Positions 37,191-49,505 are shown, counted from the stretch's first letter. The stretch is 64,000 nucleotides of DNA from Streptococcus oralis (GCF_024399415.1 NZ_CP029257.1:1938023-2002022), one strand, 5' to 3'. Translations and numbers: made by a program. Notes: a model not told the origin generated them from the letters alone.

Positions 37191-38399
37191 TTAGTTTGGA
37201 TAGATGTATGTTACGTAACCTTCAGAAGTTGTAGTTGGGTTGAACCATCCACGTTTGTTACCGATTGTACGATCTCCACCATAGTTTGATTCTGATACTT
37301 GAATGCTAGTTGATGATGAAACTGCTGTAACGACCGCTACGTGTCCATATCCACCGTCATTCCAACATGCAATCGCACCAACTTGTGGAGTTGATCCAGT
37401 ACGGAATCCTGCAGCTGCTGCACTTGTAGCCCACTGCGCTCCGTTACCCCAGTAATCTCCAGCCCAAGGTGCTAACGTCTTAGCTCCCCAAGTACATTCC
37501 CCAGTTGGATAACTTGAAGCATTTGTACTATATGTTGGACGCTGTCTTGTTGGAGTTGGTGCAGGTGCCGGAGTGTAGCTTGAATCATCATCTGATGAAG
37601 AGCTTGAAGTTGCTTGCACTTGATCTGAAAGTGTTGTATTTCCAGAAGCAACAACTGATTGTTGTTGGCTTGTTTGACGTGCTTTATATGCCGCTTCTGC
37701 TTCAGCTGCTGCTTTTGCTTCTGCCTCTGCTGCTGCTTTTTGTTCCAACAAAGTAGCTTTATCGCTTTCTGCAGTAGCTTTCTCTGCAGCAAGGTTTAAC
37801 TCAGCAACTTTCAACTCTGCTTGTTTTGTTGTCAATGCTTGTGCATCGTCAGCAAGCGTTTGTTGGTTCGCAACGACAGTGTTGATTGCTTCATTATTTG
37901 CAACCTGTTTTTCAGCGATAGATTTCTTATCAGCTTTCTGTTGTTCCAACATTTTGTTGTTAGCTGATACGATCTCGCTCATCGCTGCAACACGTGAAAT
38001 AGCTTCCGTAATTGATTTTGAGTTTACAATTGTATTGATGTAGCTAGTTGCAGCACCGTTTGTTTGTGCGCTACGTGCTTGTTTTTCCAAAGATTCATTA
38101 CGAGCAACAATGTTCTTAGAGAGCTCTGTAATTTCTCCTTCAAGTTTTTTAGATTCAGCTTGTAGAGTTTCATTCTCAGCTTCCAAGTTCGTTTGTTGAG
38201 TTTGGATAGCTGTAACTTGCGTTTGGATTTCATCTACTTGTTTTTGAGCTTCTTTTTGTTGAGATGTCAAATTACTAATCTTACTATCTTGAGCAGCAAT
38301 CTTTTCATCAGTTGTTTCAGCGTGGACAGTTGTCAATACTGCCGCTTGAGACACTAATACTGTACTTAATAAAAGTGACGCTAAGATTTTTTTCTTCAT
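37191..38399 (-). CDS. pcsB: Essential division murein hydrolase PcsB
   Basis: The 402-residue secreted protein has a signal peptide (cleavage near VHA-ET, residue 27), a long coiled coil (about 30-245) that docks to FtsEX, an Ala-rich and Ser/Pro linker, and a CHAP domain (about 295-402) with catalytic Cys302 (GECTWG) and His353 (YGHVAVV). It splits the septal wall during cell division. A WalR-type box upstream fits its known control by WalRK (VicRK). Confidence 0.95.
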   Translation of the reverse strand: MKKKILASLLLSTVLVSQAAVLTTVHAETTDEKIAAQDSKISNLTSQQKEAQKQVDEIQTQVTAIQTQQTNLEAENETLQAESKKLEGEITELSKNIVARNESLEKQARSAQTNGAATSYINTIVNSKSITEAISRVAAMSEIVSANNKMLEQQKADKKSIAEKQVANNEAINTVVANQQTLADDAQALTTKQAELKVAELNLAAEKATAESDKATLLEQKAAAEAEAKAAAEAEAAYKARQTSQQQSVVASGNTTLSDQVQATSSSSSDDDSSYTPAPAPTPTRQRPTYSTNASSYPTGECTWGAKTLAPWAGDYWGNGAQWATSAAAAGFRTGSTPQVGAIACWNDGGYGHVAVVTAVSSSTSIQVSESNYGGDRTIGNKRGWFNPTTTSEGYVTYIYPN

Positions 38400-38434
38400 A
38401 TTGTGTAGATACTCCTTCTATTTAAGACATTACT

Positions 38435-38440
38435 AGTATA
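38435..38440 (-). promoter_or_regulatory. -10 of pcsB
   Basis: Extended -10 TGG-TATACT on the minus strand, 22 bp downstream of the WalR-like box. Confidence 0.65.
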
Positions 38441-38461
38441 CCAAAAAAAGACATAATAAAT

Positions 38462-38478
38462 ATTACGCCTTTGTTACA
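38462..38478 (-). promoter_or_regulatory. WalR (VicR) binding site of pcsB
   Basis: TGTAAC-AAAGG-CGTAAT on the minus strand matches the WalR repeat TGTWAH-N5-TGTWAH with one mismatch. Confidence 0.75.
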
Positions 38479-38492
38479 TTTTTATTTCTTTC

Positions 38493-38987
38493 TTATAGAT
38501 AACATTTTTCAAAAATATATTGGAAAATAAGCATCCATAAAAAGTTTAAAATCATTGATGGGACAAGGCTGTAGACGATGAAAACTGGCATCGATTCTAC
38601 TGTCAATCCCATAGCAAGAGCAAGGAGATAACTCCCCATATCAAATAGGAAACTCATCACAACTATTGTTAACATTCTTGTCCAACGGTTTAGCAAAATT
38701 ACACTATTAATTTTATGGAGCGAAGCACCTATCAAGATAAATAGAAGTGTCGCAATTCCTATTAAGTGGAAAAAATAGATATCGTACACCAAACCCACTA
38801 TACAGCAATAAGCTAGATAAAGGTATTCTGAAACCTCAATTGTCTCAAACAAGAGAAATAAAAACAGAAAATGACTTACTAAATGAAAGTGAGGGAAGAA
38901 GGATCCCGCTAATTGTCCAATATGTGCATCAATTAGTACGACAAAAGGGAGTAAAAAGAAAATACCAATTTGTTTTAACAGTCTCAT
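38493..38987 (-). CDS. mreD: Rod-shape protein MreD
   Basis: The 164-residue protein is almost wholly hydrophobic with about five or six transmembrane helices, the usual MreD size. It acts with MreC in peripheral peptidoglycan synthesis. It starts 2 bp after mreC, and pcsB follows, as in pneumococcus. Confidence 0.9.
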   Translation of the reverse strand: MRLLKQIGIFFLLPFVVLIDAHIGQLAGSFFPHFHLVSHFLFLFLLFETIEVSEYLYLAYCCIVGLVYDIYFFHLIGIATLLFILIGASLHKINSVILLNRWTRMLTIVVMSFLFDMGSYLLALAMGLTVESMPVFIVYSLVPSMILNFLWMLIFQYIFEKCYL

Positions 38988-38989
38988 TG

Positions 38990-39805
38990 CTAATTCCCCA
39001 CTAACTCTACCACATGAAGATTTTTGGTGTCAGCACTTAATTTTACTGTTACCTCCTTTGTTAGATAATCACTGCTGTGTGTTGTAGCAACAACTTCTCC
39101 AACAGGAATGTCCTTAACATTAAAGCTTCCGAGCCCCCCTGTAGTCACCTTGTCTCCTGCGCTAATGTCACTGTTGCTGTTTAATTGGCTAATTTTAAGC
39201 AGTTCAGACTCCTTGTCATAACCAACGATAATCCCGTAAATTTCAGTAGAACCATGCAGGATTTTAACAGAAATTTTGTCGGAATTTTCAGTGTTTGTCA
39301 ATAGGTTGACCGTTGTTGAATGCTCCTCCACCTTTGAAACACTACCAATCAAGCCACCGTTTGCAATGGCCAACATATTTTCAGAAGCTCCTTTTGAACT
39401 TCCTACATCAATTGTTAACTCTTGTTTCCAAGATACTGGAGCTCGCATAATCACATCTGCTGCAATGGTTTTTGTAGCCTGCAATTTTGACTTCATATCC
39501 AGCAACTGACGTAGTTGTTCATTTTCATTTTTTAAACTTTCTGATTGATTAGACTCCACCTCTAGTTGATAGAGCTGTTTTTTTAGACTTTCGTTTTCAT
39601 TGTACGTCTGTGTCAAATGTCCCAAATCCGATTTGAAAGTATCAAACCACTGAAAGGGTTTCTGAACAATTCTATCTACTAAGGAAATCCCATCTCCTAG
39701 TTTTGTCACAATAGCACTTGAATAGGTTGTCACTAATAGTACAGAAACTGCCAGAACTGTGACAAAAACGATGATTAGATATTTTGATTTTTTAAAACGG
39801 TTCAT
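38990..39805 (-). CDS. mreC: Cell-shape protein MreC
   Basis: The 271-residue protein has an N-terminal membrane anchor (residues about 10-30), a coiled coil (about 70-110, KKQLYQLEVESNQSESLKNE) and the extracytoplasmic beta-barrel domain (GGLIGSVSKVEEHST, VTTGGLGSFNVKDIPVGEV). It scaffolds the elongation machinery at midcell. Confidence 0.93.
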   Translation of the reverse strand: MNRFKKSKYLIIVFVTVLAVSVLLVTTYSSAIVTKLGDGISLVDRIVQKPFQWFDTFKSDLGHLTQTYNENESLKKQLYQLEVESNQSESLKNENEQLRQLLDMKSKLQATKTIAADVIMRAPVSWKQELTIDVGSSKGASENMLAIANGGLIGSVSKVEEHSTTVNLLTNTENSDKISVKILHGSTEIYGIIVGYDKESELLKISQLNSNSDISAGDKVTTGGLGSFNVKDIPVGEVVATTHSSDYLTKEVTVKLSADTKNLHVVELVGN

Positions 39806-39865
39806 ATTCCTACCTTTATACTAAAAACCTGCTACTGTGAGCTTCTTATCAATCCTACAAACCTG

Positions 39866-40660
39866 CTAAGATTTTAAGAAAAATAAGAAACATCCCAGTA
39901 CCAAAATCACAAGAATTGCCAGTGTATCCTTTTGACTCCATCTCAACTGTCTATACTGACTTCTACCCTTTCCTCCCTGATAACCACGCGCTTCCATGGC
40001 TATTGCCAATGAATCTGCACGCTTTAAGCTAGTAGCAAAAAGAGGAATTAAAATTGGAATCATAGCCTTTACCTTTTGCACGATGCTACCTTCGCCAAAG
40101 TCAACTCCACGAGCTTTTTGAGCATTCATAATTCTCGTTGTGTCATCCATCAAGGTTGGAACAAAACGCAAACTCATTGATAACATGAGACCAATTTCAT
40201 GAACGGGAACTTTCACGCGTTTCAGCGGTGCTAAAAGAGCTTCAACTGCAGCTGCCAGACTCAAAGGCATGGTCGTTAAGGTTAGCAAGGTTGAAAAGAA
40301 AATAATCAACACAAAACGACAGAAAATGATTCCTGCTTGTTGCAAAGCATAATCCGTTATTCTTATAAAAGAAAACTCAAATAGGACATTTCCACTTGAA
40401 ATGAAAAAGAGCTGAAAAAGAGTCGTAAAGGCGATCAAGAAGAACATGGATTTTAATCCCTGAACGAAAAATGAGAGAGAAACGCCTGACAAAGCGATAA
40501 ATATACCTGTCGCTACAAACAGAATGACATTGGTGAGGGGATTATTGGCCCAAAATACAATCAAAATCAACAGGATCATAGCGAGCAATTTGCTACGGGG
40601 ATCCAAGCGATGAATGATGGAATTCCCCGGTATATAACGCCCTAAAATCATACTATCCAT
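39866..40660 (-). CDS. ecfT: ECF transporter transmembrane subunit EcfT
   Basis: The 264-residue membrane protein has about five transmembrane helices and the coupling motifs ARGVDFG and MEARGYQGG (A-R-G type) that contact the ATPases. It energises several vitamin-specific S components encoded elsewhere. Its start overlaps ecfA2 by 8 bp. Confidence 0.93.
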   Translation of the reverse strand: MDSMILGRYIPGNSIIHRLDPRSKLLAMILLILIVFWANNPLTNVILFVATGIFIALSGVSLSFFVQGLKSMFFLIAFTTLFQLFFISSGNVLFEFSFIRITDYALQQAGIIFCRFVLIIFFSTLLTLTTMPLSLAAAVEALLAPLKRVKVPVHEIGLMLSMSLRFVPTLMDDTTRIMNAQKARGVDFGEGSIVQKVKAMIPILIPLFATSLKRADSLAIAMEARGYQGGKGRSQYRQLRWSQKDTLAILVILVLGCFLFFLKS

Positions 40661-41492
40661 TTAGCGACTCCTTAAACTCCTCTATCTTGATTGGCAGTTT
40701 TTTAAAAGCTACACCTCTATCTGCCAAACGTTTACAAAAGGCTGTGATTTTAGGCACACCTAACTGTACTTTTTCCATAGAGGCTACATCTTGAAAGACA
40801 TCACTTGGTTTGCCACTTTTGACCAAACACCCCTTTTCCATAACATAAACCTGATCAGCATATGCAGCTACATCATCCATCAAATGCGTTACCAGAACGA
40901 TTGTCATTCCAGCAAGGTGAAGCTCTTTAAACAAGGTCATCAATTCTTTTCTGCCAAGAGGATCTAGTCCAGCTGTTGGCTCATCCAAAACCAAGACAGT
41001 TGGCTCCATGGCTAGCATACCTGCTATAGCCACACGTCTCATCTGACCACCCGAAAGTTCAAAAGGACTGCGCTCAAAGAGTGACTCATCGATGCCTACC
41101 AAGGCTAACTTTTCTCGCGCAATTTTCTTGGCCTCTTCCTCAGAAACTCCAAAATTTTGCGGTCCAAATGCAACATCTTTCAAAACAGTCTCTTCAAAAA
41201 TCTGATTTTCAGCAAATTGAAACACTAGACCGACTTGCTTTCGAATCTGACGAATTTCTTTATTGGTTGATGTAGGGGTAATGACGGTATCGAAAACTCG
41301 AACAGAACCCTTACTTGGTACCAATAGGCCATTTAAAAGCTGTAAAATCGTTGATTTCCCACTACCTGTGTGCCCTACTAAAGCTGTATAGGAGCCATCC
41401 TCAATCGTCAAAGAAACATCAGTCAAGGCTGATGAAGATAGGGGAGTCCCCTCTTGATAGGTAAAGCTTACATTTTCTAGAGTAATTCCCAT
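40653..41492 (-). CDS. ecfA2: ECF transporter ATPase EcfA2
   Basis: The 279-residue ABC ATPase has Walker [10 protein letters not shown], signature LSGGQMRR, Walker B VLVLDEPT and the H-loop VTHLMDD. It pairs with EcfA1 and EcfT. Its start overlaps ecfA1 by 16 bp. Confidence 0.93.
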   Translation of the reverse strand: MGITLENVSFTYQEGTPLSSSALTDVSLTIEDGSYTALVGHTGSGKSTILQLLNGLLVPSKGSVRVFDTVITPTSTNKEIRQIRKQVGLVFQFAENQIFEETVLKDVAFGPQNFGVSEEEAKKIAREKLALVGIDESLFERSPFELSGGQMRRVAIAGMLAMEPTVLVLDEPTAGLDPLGRKELMTLFKELHLAGMTIVLVTHLMDDVAAYADQVYVMEKGCLVKSGKPSDVFQDVASMEKVQLGVPKITAFCKRLADRGVAFKKLPIKIEEFKESLNG

Positions 41493-42304
41493 AACTTGTC
41501 CTCTAGCTCTCCTTCTGTCAAATAGTCATCCGGCAACTGATAACCAGTCTCTCTCAAAGATTCTCTCAATTGATTAGCAAAAGGTTCATCTAACCCTATC
41601 TGGTCAAGGTCATTCCGAGAAAAAAGTTCTCTTGGGCTGCTGGTTGACTCCACTTGGCCTTTTTTCATGACCAAGACACGATCACTCATCGCAACTTCCT
41701 CTAAATCATGTGTAATGGAGACGACTGTCATCTGGTGGTCTTTTCGTATATCTTGAACTGTCTGAATCAGTTCTCTGCGTCCCTCAGGATCCAACATACT
41801 TGTAGCCTCGTCCAAAATCAAAATAGCTGGCCTCAAGGCAACAACTCCTGCAATAGCCACCCGTTGTTTTTGTCCACCAGATAAACGAGCTGGTTCTCTC
41901 TTCTTAAAGTCCAGCATACCTACCAACTCCAAAGATTCAGCCACCCTCTTCTTCATTTCTTCTCGAGGAAGTCCCTGATTTTCTAATCCAAAGGCGACAT
42001 CATCTTCAACAGTTGCCCCCACAAATTGGTTATCTGGATTTTGAAAAACCATACCAATTTGACGGCGTAAGTCCCAAACATTCTCAGAGGACAGCAATTG
42101 CCCATCAATCCAGATTTCCCCAGACTCTGCTTCAAGCAAGCCATCAATCAAACGGATAGTTGTCGATTTTCCACTCCCATTATGACCTACAATCGAAAGC
42201 CATTCTCCCCGTTTCACGTGAAACGAGACATTATTAACATCATAATGATCCTGGTCTTCCTTGTAACGAAAAGACAGATCTTTTACTTCAATAATCGATT
42301 TCAT
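41477..42304 (-). CDS. ecfA1: ECF transporter ATPase EcfA1
   Basis: The 275-residue ABC ATPase has Walker [10 protein letters not shown], signature LSGGQKQR, Walker B ILILDEAT and the H-loop ITHDLEE. It overlaps pgsA by 4 bp. A parS-like palindrome lies inside its coding sequence (42210-42225). Confidence 0.93.
   Translation of the reverse strand: MKSIIEVKDLSFRYKEDQDHYDVNNVSFHVKRGEWLSIVGHNGSGKSTTIRLIDGLLEAESGEIWIDGQLLSSENVWDLRRQIGMVFQNPDNQFVGATVEDDVAFGLENQGLPREEMKKRVAESLELVGMLDFKKREPARLSGGQKQRVAIAGVVALRPAILILDEATSMLDPEGRRELIQTVQDIRKDHQMTVVSITHDLEEVAMSDRVLVMKKGQVESTSSPRELFSRNDLDQIGLDEPFANQLRESLRETGYQLPDDYLTEGELEDKLWELL
42210..42225. other. parS-like palindrome inside ecfA1
   Basis: CGTTTCACGTGAAACG matches 14 of 16 bases of the ParB site TGTTTCACGTGAAACA; only the outer pair differs. 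It is perfectly symmetric. Confidence 0.8.
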
Positions 42305-42846
42305 TTCGAACCAAATGTCCCTTTGAATACATGAGCGCTACCCTTGAAATAATCATAACCAGAGTAGATAGTGAAAAACAAAGCGATATAAAGCAACAGC
42401 TGACCAATTAAATTCCAATGTAAGAGCAAAAAGATAATGGCAAACATCTGACTAAAGGTCTTGATTTTCCCTGGCATCGCTGCTGCTAGAACTGTCCCTC
42501 CCGTCTCAACAAGCAACAAACGCAAGCCTGTCACCGCAAGTTCACGACAGATGATAATAGCAACAACCCAAGCTGGAGCCATACCTAACTCAATCAACAT
42601 GATAAAAGCTGACATAACCAACAGCTTATCGGCCATCGGATCAGCAAACTTTCCAAAGTTGCTGACTACATTCCATTTACGAGCAAGGTAACCATCAAGA
42701 TAATCCGTTATACTAGCAACTGCAAAGATGATCGCTGCTAGCAAATGACTGCCTTGTGAATGGCCCAAAGTCAAAATAAGAATAAAGAGAGGTATAAAGA
42801 GAATTCTACCAATAGTTAATACATTAGGAATTTGTTCTTTTTTCAT
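42301..42846 (-). CDS. pgsA: Phosphatidylglycerophosphate synthase
   Basis: The 181-residue membrane enzyme joins CDP-diacylglycerol and glycerol-3-phosphate, the committed step to phosphatidylglycerol. The CDP-alcohol phosphotransferase motif DGYLARKWNVVSNFGKFADP then MADK (D-G-x2-A-R-x8-G-x3-D-x3-D) is intact. It follows rodZ by 10 bp. Confidence 0.95.
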   Translation of the reverse strand: MKKEQIPNVLTIGRILFIPLFILILTLGHSQGSHLLAAIIFAVASITDYLDGYLARKWNVVSNFGKFADPMADKLLVMSAFIMLIELGMAPAWVVAIIICRELAVTGLRLLLVETGGTVLAAAMPGKIKTFSQMFAIIFLLLHWNLIGQLLLYIALFFTIYSGYDYFKGSAHVFKGTFGSK

Positions 42847-42856
42847 TGATTTTTCC

Positions 42857-43678
42857 TTAATCTGTAGTAAATGTAAGTGTCACAGTTCCAGTCTGAGTTG
42901 TCAGCTTCGAGGTGTCAATCGTTTGATTGTCCACAGTCACAGTAACTCCCTTCACTACACCTAAAGTAATGGTAACGGGATTCTTAGTTGAAACTGTTGT
43001 TTTTGCATTCTTATTGTCTGCGGATAGTGTCACACCACCCTCCAGTTCACTTCCTGAAACACTTACCCAACTAGTTGCATCTGATACTGCCAATTGAACA
43101 GTAGCGGTTTCCTTACTCGTTTTATACCGAGCTTCAATGCGGTTTCCTTCGCCTAACACTGTAATAGTTGATTCCGTAGTAGAAGACAAGCTAGACGTCT
43201 GACTACTAGAAGATGAACTAGATGAGGTTGTTGAACTAGTCGAGTTCACAACGCTATAATTAGCTGAAGAAGGACTTGGCTGAGTTTGGATGTAGTTCCA
43301 AACATAGTAAGTGACAAAAATTAAAATTGACAAAGCAAATAGAACGAAATAAAACAAGGGGAGATAAGACGTTTTTTTCTTATTTGATCGTCTACGACCA
43401 GACAAGTCTTCTTCATCGACATCTACCTCTTCATAAGTGATCATACTACCTGAATCATAGGCGTCCAGAACAATTCTCTCATCCAACTCTACTGCCCAGG
43501 CATATTTTCTTAAAAAAGAACGAGCGTAGAAGGTACTAGGAAGTAAATCGAAATCATCTGCCTCCATGGCTTCTAGAAAATGCAACTGAATTTCAGTTTT
43601 TTCCTGCAATTCTTCTAAACTCAATCCCTGGTTAATTCTAGCTAAACGTAGAACCTCGCCGATTGTTTTTTTTCTCAT
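42857..43678 (-). CDS. rodZ: Cell-shape protein RodZ
   Basis: The 273-residue protein has an N-terminal helix-turn-helix (TIGEVLRLARINQGLSLEEL, residues 4-70) that binds MreB where present, a basic stretch, one transmembrane helix (about 108-128), a Ser/Thr-rich linker and an extracellular DUF4115-like beta domain. It acts with MreCD in ovoid cocci. The ATG at 43678 was preferred to 43687 because the Shine-Dalgarno AAGGA touches the first. Confidence 0.88.
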   Translation of the reverse strand: MRKKTIGEVLRLARINQGLSLEELQEKTEIQLHFLEAMEADDFDLLPSTFYARSFLRKYAWAVELDERIVLDAYDSGSMITYEEVDVDEEDLSGRRRSNKKKTSYLPLFYFVLFALSILIFVTYYVWNYIQTQPSPSSANYSVVNSTSSTTSSSSSSSSQTSSLSSTTESTITVLGEGNRIEARYKTSKETATVQLAVSDATSWVSVSGSELEGGVTLSADNKNAKTTVSTKNPVTITLGVVKGVTVTVDNQTIDTSKLTTQTGTVTLTFTTD

Positions 43679-43713
43679 ACGTACCATTCCTTCTTTCTAG
43701 TATTAGTCATCTT

Positions 43714-44997
43714 TTAAGCTGGAAAGATTGTAAAATCAACTAGATCACCATTATCAATCAAACGATGTCCAGCTTCTAGAACATCCTCCAAAGTAATCTC
43801 CTGTAAAATTTTCGGAAAATCAAAAATTGTTTCTCCGCGATCCATCGGATCGTATTGAGTTGCAATAAACTCCAAGGAGTTCATACTGCTGAAAAACTCC
43901 CCAAACATCTCACTCTTAACAAGATCTAAATGTTCCTCGGTAATATCCGCGTCATTACTAAACTGACGAATCGCTTTCCGAAATTGATGCGACAGAGAAA
44001 CAGGCTCTTTGGTGTCCATTGTCAATATCACAAAATGAAAGCGACTGTTGACTTCGACCTCAAGCGACAATGACGCATCTAACTTCCCAGTCTCATATAA
44101 CCTTTGAAAACGGTCAGAAGTCCAACCAAGCATCATCGTAAATAGTAATTTCAATAAAATATTGTAACGATAAGACTCAGCTTCTGTTATTTGCCCGTTA
44201 CCTCTAATCGCAACAGCAAGTTTGGGTGAAGAAACTTCCATCCGAAGGCTATCTGTTTGCTTCACAGGTTGCAAAGGTAGTTTCTCTTTTGTAACTGTAA
44301 ACTGTTCTAAAGTTTTCTTTTCCTTTTTCGAAAAGTATTCCTCAACAACTTTTGCATCAATATTTCCAACTAAAAACAGTGACATGTTGACAGGTTTGTA
44401 AAAGTCTGTAAAGTTCTCTTTTAAATTTGAAACTTGAATCTCAGAAATTGATTTTTCACTTCCAACAATATCTGTTGCTAAAGGAGTATCAGGATAAAGG
44501 TTGGCTAATGTTGCAAAAAACAAGCGTGAGTCTGGATCGTCTTGATACATTTCTCGTTCTTGCTGGATAATAGCCTGTTCCCTCAAAACAGACTCTTCAG
44601 TAAAATGAACATCTCCGACTAACTCATCTAGCAAATCTAAATTTTCTAATAGATAATCAATTGTTGAAAAAAGATAGCTGGTCTTAGTAAAGCTTGTAAA
44701 TGCATTACTGTCTGCACCTAATCGAGTAAAAGCAGCCATTATATCCTCAGAATTTTCTCTTTCAAACAATTTATGTTCAAGAAAATGTGCAATTCCTGCT
44801 GGATGATGACGCAAACCTTTTTCCAAGTTTGTATAAGTTGCATCTACAGAACCAAATTGAATCGTTACAATCCCATAAACCTCATTGAAATCTTGCTTAG
44901 GGAGTAAAGAAACTGTCAATCCATTTGACAATTGTGTTTTGTAGACTGTTTCCTTTACAGCAGGATAGTATTTTTCTTCAAAAGCAACCTTTGTCAT
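43714..44997 (-). CDS. M16-family zinc peptidase, catalytic type (YmfH-like)
   Basis: The 427-residue protein has the inverted zinc motif HFLEH (within AHFLEHKLFE) and the downstream Glu-rich helix of M16 peptidases. It pairs with the motif-less partner encoded just upstream (4-bp overlap), as in mitochondrial processing peptidase-like pairs. The substrate is unknown; a role in peptide processing is only inferred. Confidence 0.85.
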   Translation of the reverse strand: MTKVAFEEKYYPAVKETVYKTQLSNGLTVSLLPKQDFNEVYGIVTIQFGSVDATYTNLEKGLRHHPAGIAHFLEHKLFERENSEDIMAAFTRLGADSNAFTSFTKTSYLFSTIDYLLENLDLLDELVGDVHFTEESVLREQAIIQQEREMYQDDPDSRLFFATLANLYPDTPLATDIVGSEKSISEIQVSNLKENFTDFYKPVNMSLFLVGNIDAKVVEEYFSKKEKKTLEQFTVTKEKLPLQPVKQTDSLRMEVSSPKLAVAIRGNGQITEAESYRYNILLKLLFTMMLGWTSDRFQRLYETGKLDASLSLEVEVNSRFHFVILTMDTKEPVSLSHQFRKAIRQFSNDADITEEHLDLVKSEMFGEFFSSMNSLEFIATQYDPMDRGETIFDFPKILQEITLEDVLEAGHRLIDNGDLVDFTIFPA

Positions 44998-46244
44998 TCT
45001 ACTCCTTCCATAAAGTAAATCGCTTGTAACTTCAAACTGTTGGCAGCTTTACATACAGCTTCTTTATCAACATTCTCTAATTTTGCCACCAATCGATCAA
45101 TATCGAAGCTTGATTTCCCCAATAGAGCATTCAAATAGACTCTTTCAACTAGGGTCTGTTGATTATCTTGAGCCATCAACAAAGATCGTCGAATCATCTC
45201 CTTGGTTTGTTCAAGTTCAAAATCTGTAAAGTTACCCTTTTTCAGATCTAGCAATTGATGATTCATCATTTTTCTAGCCTGATTTCGATTTTCTCTATCA
45301 ATCCCCGCATACATCCTTAACAGACCACTAAACAAATCCAATTGACTAGAGACTGTATAGGCTATTCCAGCATTTTCACGAACGTTTGTAAAAAGTTTCG
45401 AATGTGCAAATTCACCCAACAAACCATTCATAACAAGCATAAGCAAATGCTCATCATCACCATATTTTACAGGAGAATGATAGCCTAATTCCAAAATAGA
45501 TTGCCCAACATTCCTCTGAACCATCCCCTCTCTTAAGACATTCGAATAAGATTGATTGTACTGGATAGTGACGCCATTCTCTCTAGCTGTAAAGGGTAAT
45601 GACTTCAGCGATTCTGTAATTTCTACTTCATTAAAATCACCTAAGAAAAAGAAATCAATTCGATCATTTTTCAGAGCATCTTGAAAGCAAGTGTAGCTAC
45701 TTTCTGGAGACTCATTTGAAATGCTGTTTCGTAAATCACTGTATCTCAATTGAAGACGCTCATCACGGAAGAACAAGCTATCCAACTCCTTATGAGCAAA
45801 ATAAAATGAATCATCCATGTCAGTAGCTAAACTAGCCAACAACTGTTTTCTTTCAATTTCAAATAAGGCTGGCTCAAAAGCACCATCTTGAACTAAGGGA
45901 GCAAATAAAGTCTGTTTCACCAATTCCAAAATTCGAGAAGTCAAGACATTCTTTTTACTTAAAAAATCATCCCTCACATAAGTAAACGTTAAGTCAAGAA
46001 TATGTGCCTGTCCCCTACGATAAGCACTTGTGGAAATATCTGTTCCATATAAACTTGCCAAGTATCTGCGAAATGCTTGTGGTGTTGGGTAAACTTGATT
46101 TGCCGTCTCCAACATACTTGCACTTAACATGCGTCCTGCTATCGTCTCAAGAGATAAGGGAGCAGTAAAACGAATAGTGATTTTATTTGTTTTAAACTTT
46201 TTGGATTGAACAAAATGTGCTGAAATTCCAGGCACTAACTCCAT
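44994..46244 (-). CDS. M16-family peptidase-like partner without zinc motif (YmfF-like)
   Basis: The 416-residue protein has the M16 fold (GLLGEFAHSKLFTNVRENAG, DLTFTYVRDD), but the expected HxxEH place reads GRMLSASMLET, so it is probably the non-catalytic subunit. It is the first gene of the envelope cluster, with an extended -10 TGG-TATAAT (46272-46280) and AGGAGG before the ATG. Confidence 0.82.
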   Translation of the reverse strand: MELVPGISAHFVQSKKFKTNKITIRFTAPLSLETIAGRMLSASMLETANQVYPTPQAFRRYLASLYGTDISTSAYRRGQAHILDLTFTYVRDDFLSKKNVLTSRILELVKQTLFAPLVQDGAFEPALFEIERKQLLASLATDMDDSFYFAHKELDSLFFRDERLQLRYSDLRNSISNESPESSYTCFQDALKNDRIDFFFLGDFNEVEITESLKSLPFTARENGVTIQYNQSYSNVLREGMVQRNVGQSILELGYHSPVKYGDDEHLLMLVMNGLLGEFAHSKLFTNVRENAGIAYTVSSQLDLFSGLLRMYAGIDRENRNQARKMMNHQLLDLKKGNFTDFELEQTKEMIRRSLLMAQDNQQTLVERVYLNALLGKSSFDIDRLVAKLENVDKEAVCKAANSLKLQAIYFMEGVE

Positions 46245-46271
46245 ACCTTACCTCCTTACATATAGAGTTCT

Positions 46272-46280
46272 ATTATACCA
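46272..46280 (-). promoter_or_regulatory. Extended -10 promoter of the ymfF cluster
   Basis: TGG-TATAAT on the minus strand, 27 nt before the ATG at 46244. Confidence 0.6.
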
Positions 46281-46375
46281 CGAAAATCAAAATTTTTCTT
46301 GTTCTCTTTATAGCTTTAAAGAGTAAAACCGTTTTCATTTCAGCTAACTTTCCTTCAGCTATTTCAAAGAAAATA

Positions 46376-46384
46376 TGGTATAAT
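46376..46384 (+). promoter_or_regulatory. Extended -10 promoter of yaaA-recF
   Basis: TGG-TATAAT on the plus strand, then GAGGTG before the ATG at 46405. It mirrors the divergent ymfF promoter. Confidence 0.65.
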
Positions 46385-46404
46385 ACCAAAGATTGAGGTG
46401 AATT

Positions 46405-46773
46405 ATGGAATACAAATTATTTGAAGAATTTATTACGCTCCAAGCCCTCCTAAAAGAGCTTGGAATTATACAAAGCGGCGGTGCTATTAAATCCTTTCTA
46501 ATGGAGCATCAAGTTTACTTTAATGGTGAATTAGAAAATAGACGTGGGAAAAAAATTCGTGTTGGAGATACGATTGACATTCCTGATTTAAAGATTTACA
46601 TCACCTTGACAAAACCAAGTTTAAAAGAGCAAGAAGAGTATCAAGCAGATAAGATTGAGAAAGAGCGAATTGCTAAACTTGTCAAAGAGATGAATAAAGG
46701 TGTCAAGAAAGAAAAACAAAAAACTTCTTCATCACCTAAAACCAAACAAGCTCCACGTTTTCCAGGAAGATAA
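46405..46773 (+). CDS. yaaA: S4-domain RNA-binding protein YaaA
   Basis: The 122-residue protein has an S4 RNA-binding domain ([31 protein letters not shown]) and a basic C-terminal tail ([18 protein letters not shown]). It precedes recF by 2 bp, a conserved pairing in Firmicutes. It probably binds structured RNA. Confidence 0.88.
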   Translation: MEYKLFEEFITLQALLKELGIIQSGGAIKSFLMEHQVYFNGELENRRGKKIRVGDTIDIPDLKIYITLTKPSLKEQEEYQADKIEKERIAKLVKEMNKGVKKEKQKTSSSPKTKQAPRFPGR

Positions 46774-46775
46774 CC

Positions 46776-47873
46776 ATGTGGCTCCAACATTTAACAATTA
46801 AAACCTTTCGAAACTACAAAGAGGCAAAAATTGATTTCAATCCAAAATTAAACGTCTTTCTAGGTCAAAATGCACAAGGAAAAACCAATATTCTAGAAGC
46901 AATCTATTTCTTGGCCTTGACACGTAGTCATCGGACTCGTACAGATAAGAATCTCATTCATTTTGATAACGAGCAACTCCGTCTTTCTGGCTTGCTACAG
47001 AAAAAAACAAGCTCTATTCCTCTAGAAATTGATTTAACGCCAAAAGGGCGTGTGACTAAAGTCAATCACTTAAAACAAGCTCGCCTCTCAGACTACATCG
47101 GACATATGAATGTTGTCCTCTTCGCACCTGAAGATCTCCAGCTAATTAAGGGAGCACCTTCTGTCCGTCGAAAGTTTATAGACATCGAACTGGGACAAAT
47201 TAAACCAATCTACTTGTCAGACTTGTCAAACTATAACCATATACTCAAGCAAAGAAATACTTACCTAAAATCCAGCCAGAAGATTGATGAAACATTTCTG
47301 TCAGTATTAGATGATCAGTTAGTAGAGTATGGATGTCGCGTTATAAAGCATCGAATAAAATTCATTAAAGACTTAGAGAAATTTGGTCAAAAAAAACACT
47401 TAGAAATTTCAAATAAATTAGAAGAGTTGTCAATATTTTATCAAGCATCTGTCAACTTCACTGATGAAGAACAGCTAACAAGTTCTTTTAAAATGGCTTT
47501 GGAGAAAAGCAGATCAAGAGATTTGTTCAAAAAGAATACTGGTGTCGGCCCTCATCGAGATGATATTTCTTTTTATATCAATGGTATGGATGCTAGTTTT
47601 GGAAGCCAAGGTCAACATCGTAGCCTTGTTCTTTCTATAAAACTGGCGGAAATTGAGCTAATGGAAAGTATTACCAATGAGTCTCCGATACTACTGCTTG
47701 ATGATGTTATGAGCGAACTCGACAATACACGGCAACTAAAATTACTAGAAACCATTTCTCAATCTATCCAAACCTTTATCACAACAACAAGTTTAAACCA
47801 CTTGCAAAATTTACCAGAAAACCTTAGTATTTTCAATATTCAAAACGGTAAAATTTCTGTAAATCAAAATTGA
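46776..47873 (+). CDS. recF: DNA replication/repair protein RecF
   Basis: The 365-residue SMC-like ATPase loads RecA at single-strand gaps. It has Walker [10 protein letters not shown] near the N-terminus, the signature-like [10 protein letters not shown], and Walker [13 protein letters not shown] near the C-terminus. Here it is with yaaA rather than between dnaN and gyrB, as is usual in streptococci. Confidence 0.95.
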   Translation: MWLQHLTIKTFRNYKEAKIDFNPKLNVFLGQNAQGKTNILEAIYFLALTRSHRTRTDKNLIHFDNEQLRLSGLLQKKTSSIPLEIDLTPKGRVTKVNHLKQARLSDYIGHMNVVLFAPEDLQLIKGAPSVRRKFIDIELGQIKPIYLSDLSNYNHILKQRNTYLKSSQKIDETFLSVLDDQLVEYGCRVIKHRIKFIKDLEKFGQKKHLEISNKLEELSIFYQASVNFTDEEQLTSSFKMALEKSRSRDLFKKNTGVGPHRDDISFYINGMDASFGSQGQHRSLVLSIKLAEIELMESITNESPILLLDDVMSELDNTRQLKLLETISQSIQTFITTTSLNHLQNLPENLSIFNIQNGKISVNQN

Positions 47874-47886
47874 CAACTTTGTAAAC

Positions 47887-47918
47887 AAAAAGAACTCCTG
47901 AAATTCAGGAGTTCTTTT
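47887..47918. terminator. Bidirectional terminator between recF and guaB
   Basis: Near-perfect AAAAGAACTCCTGAA / TTCAGGAGTTCTTTT stem with flanking A and T tracts. Confidence 0.9.
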
Positions 47919-47925
47919 TTACTAC

Positions 47926-49455
<1,530 letters not shown>

Positions 49456-49457
49456 CT

Positions 49458-49485
49458 ATCATACCATTCTATGAAAATTTGTCAA
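49458..49485 (-). promoter_or_regulatory. Promoter of guaB
   Basis: TTGACA (49480-49485), 16 bp, TATGAT (49458-49463) with an extended TGG. No purine riboswitch was recognised in the leader. Confidence 0.75.
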
Positions 49486-49505
49486 TTATATTTTATGGTA
49501 GAAAT

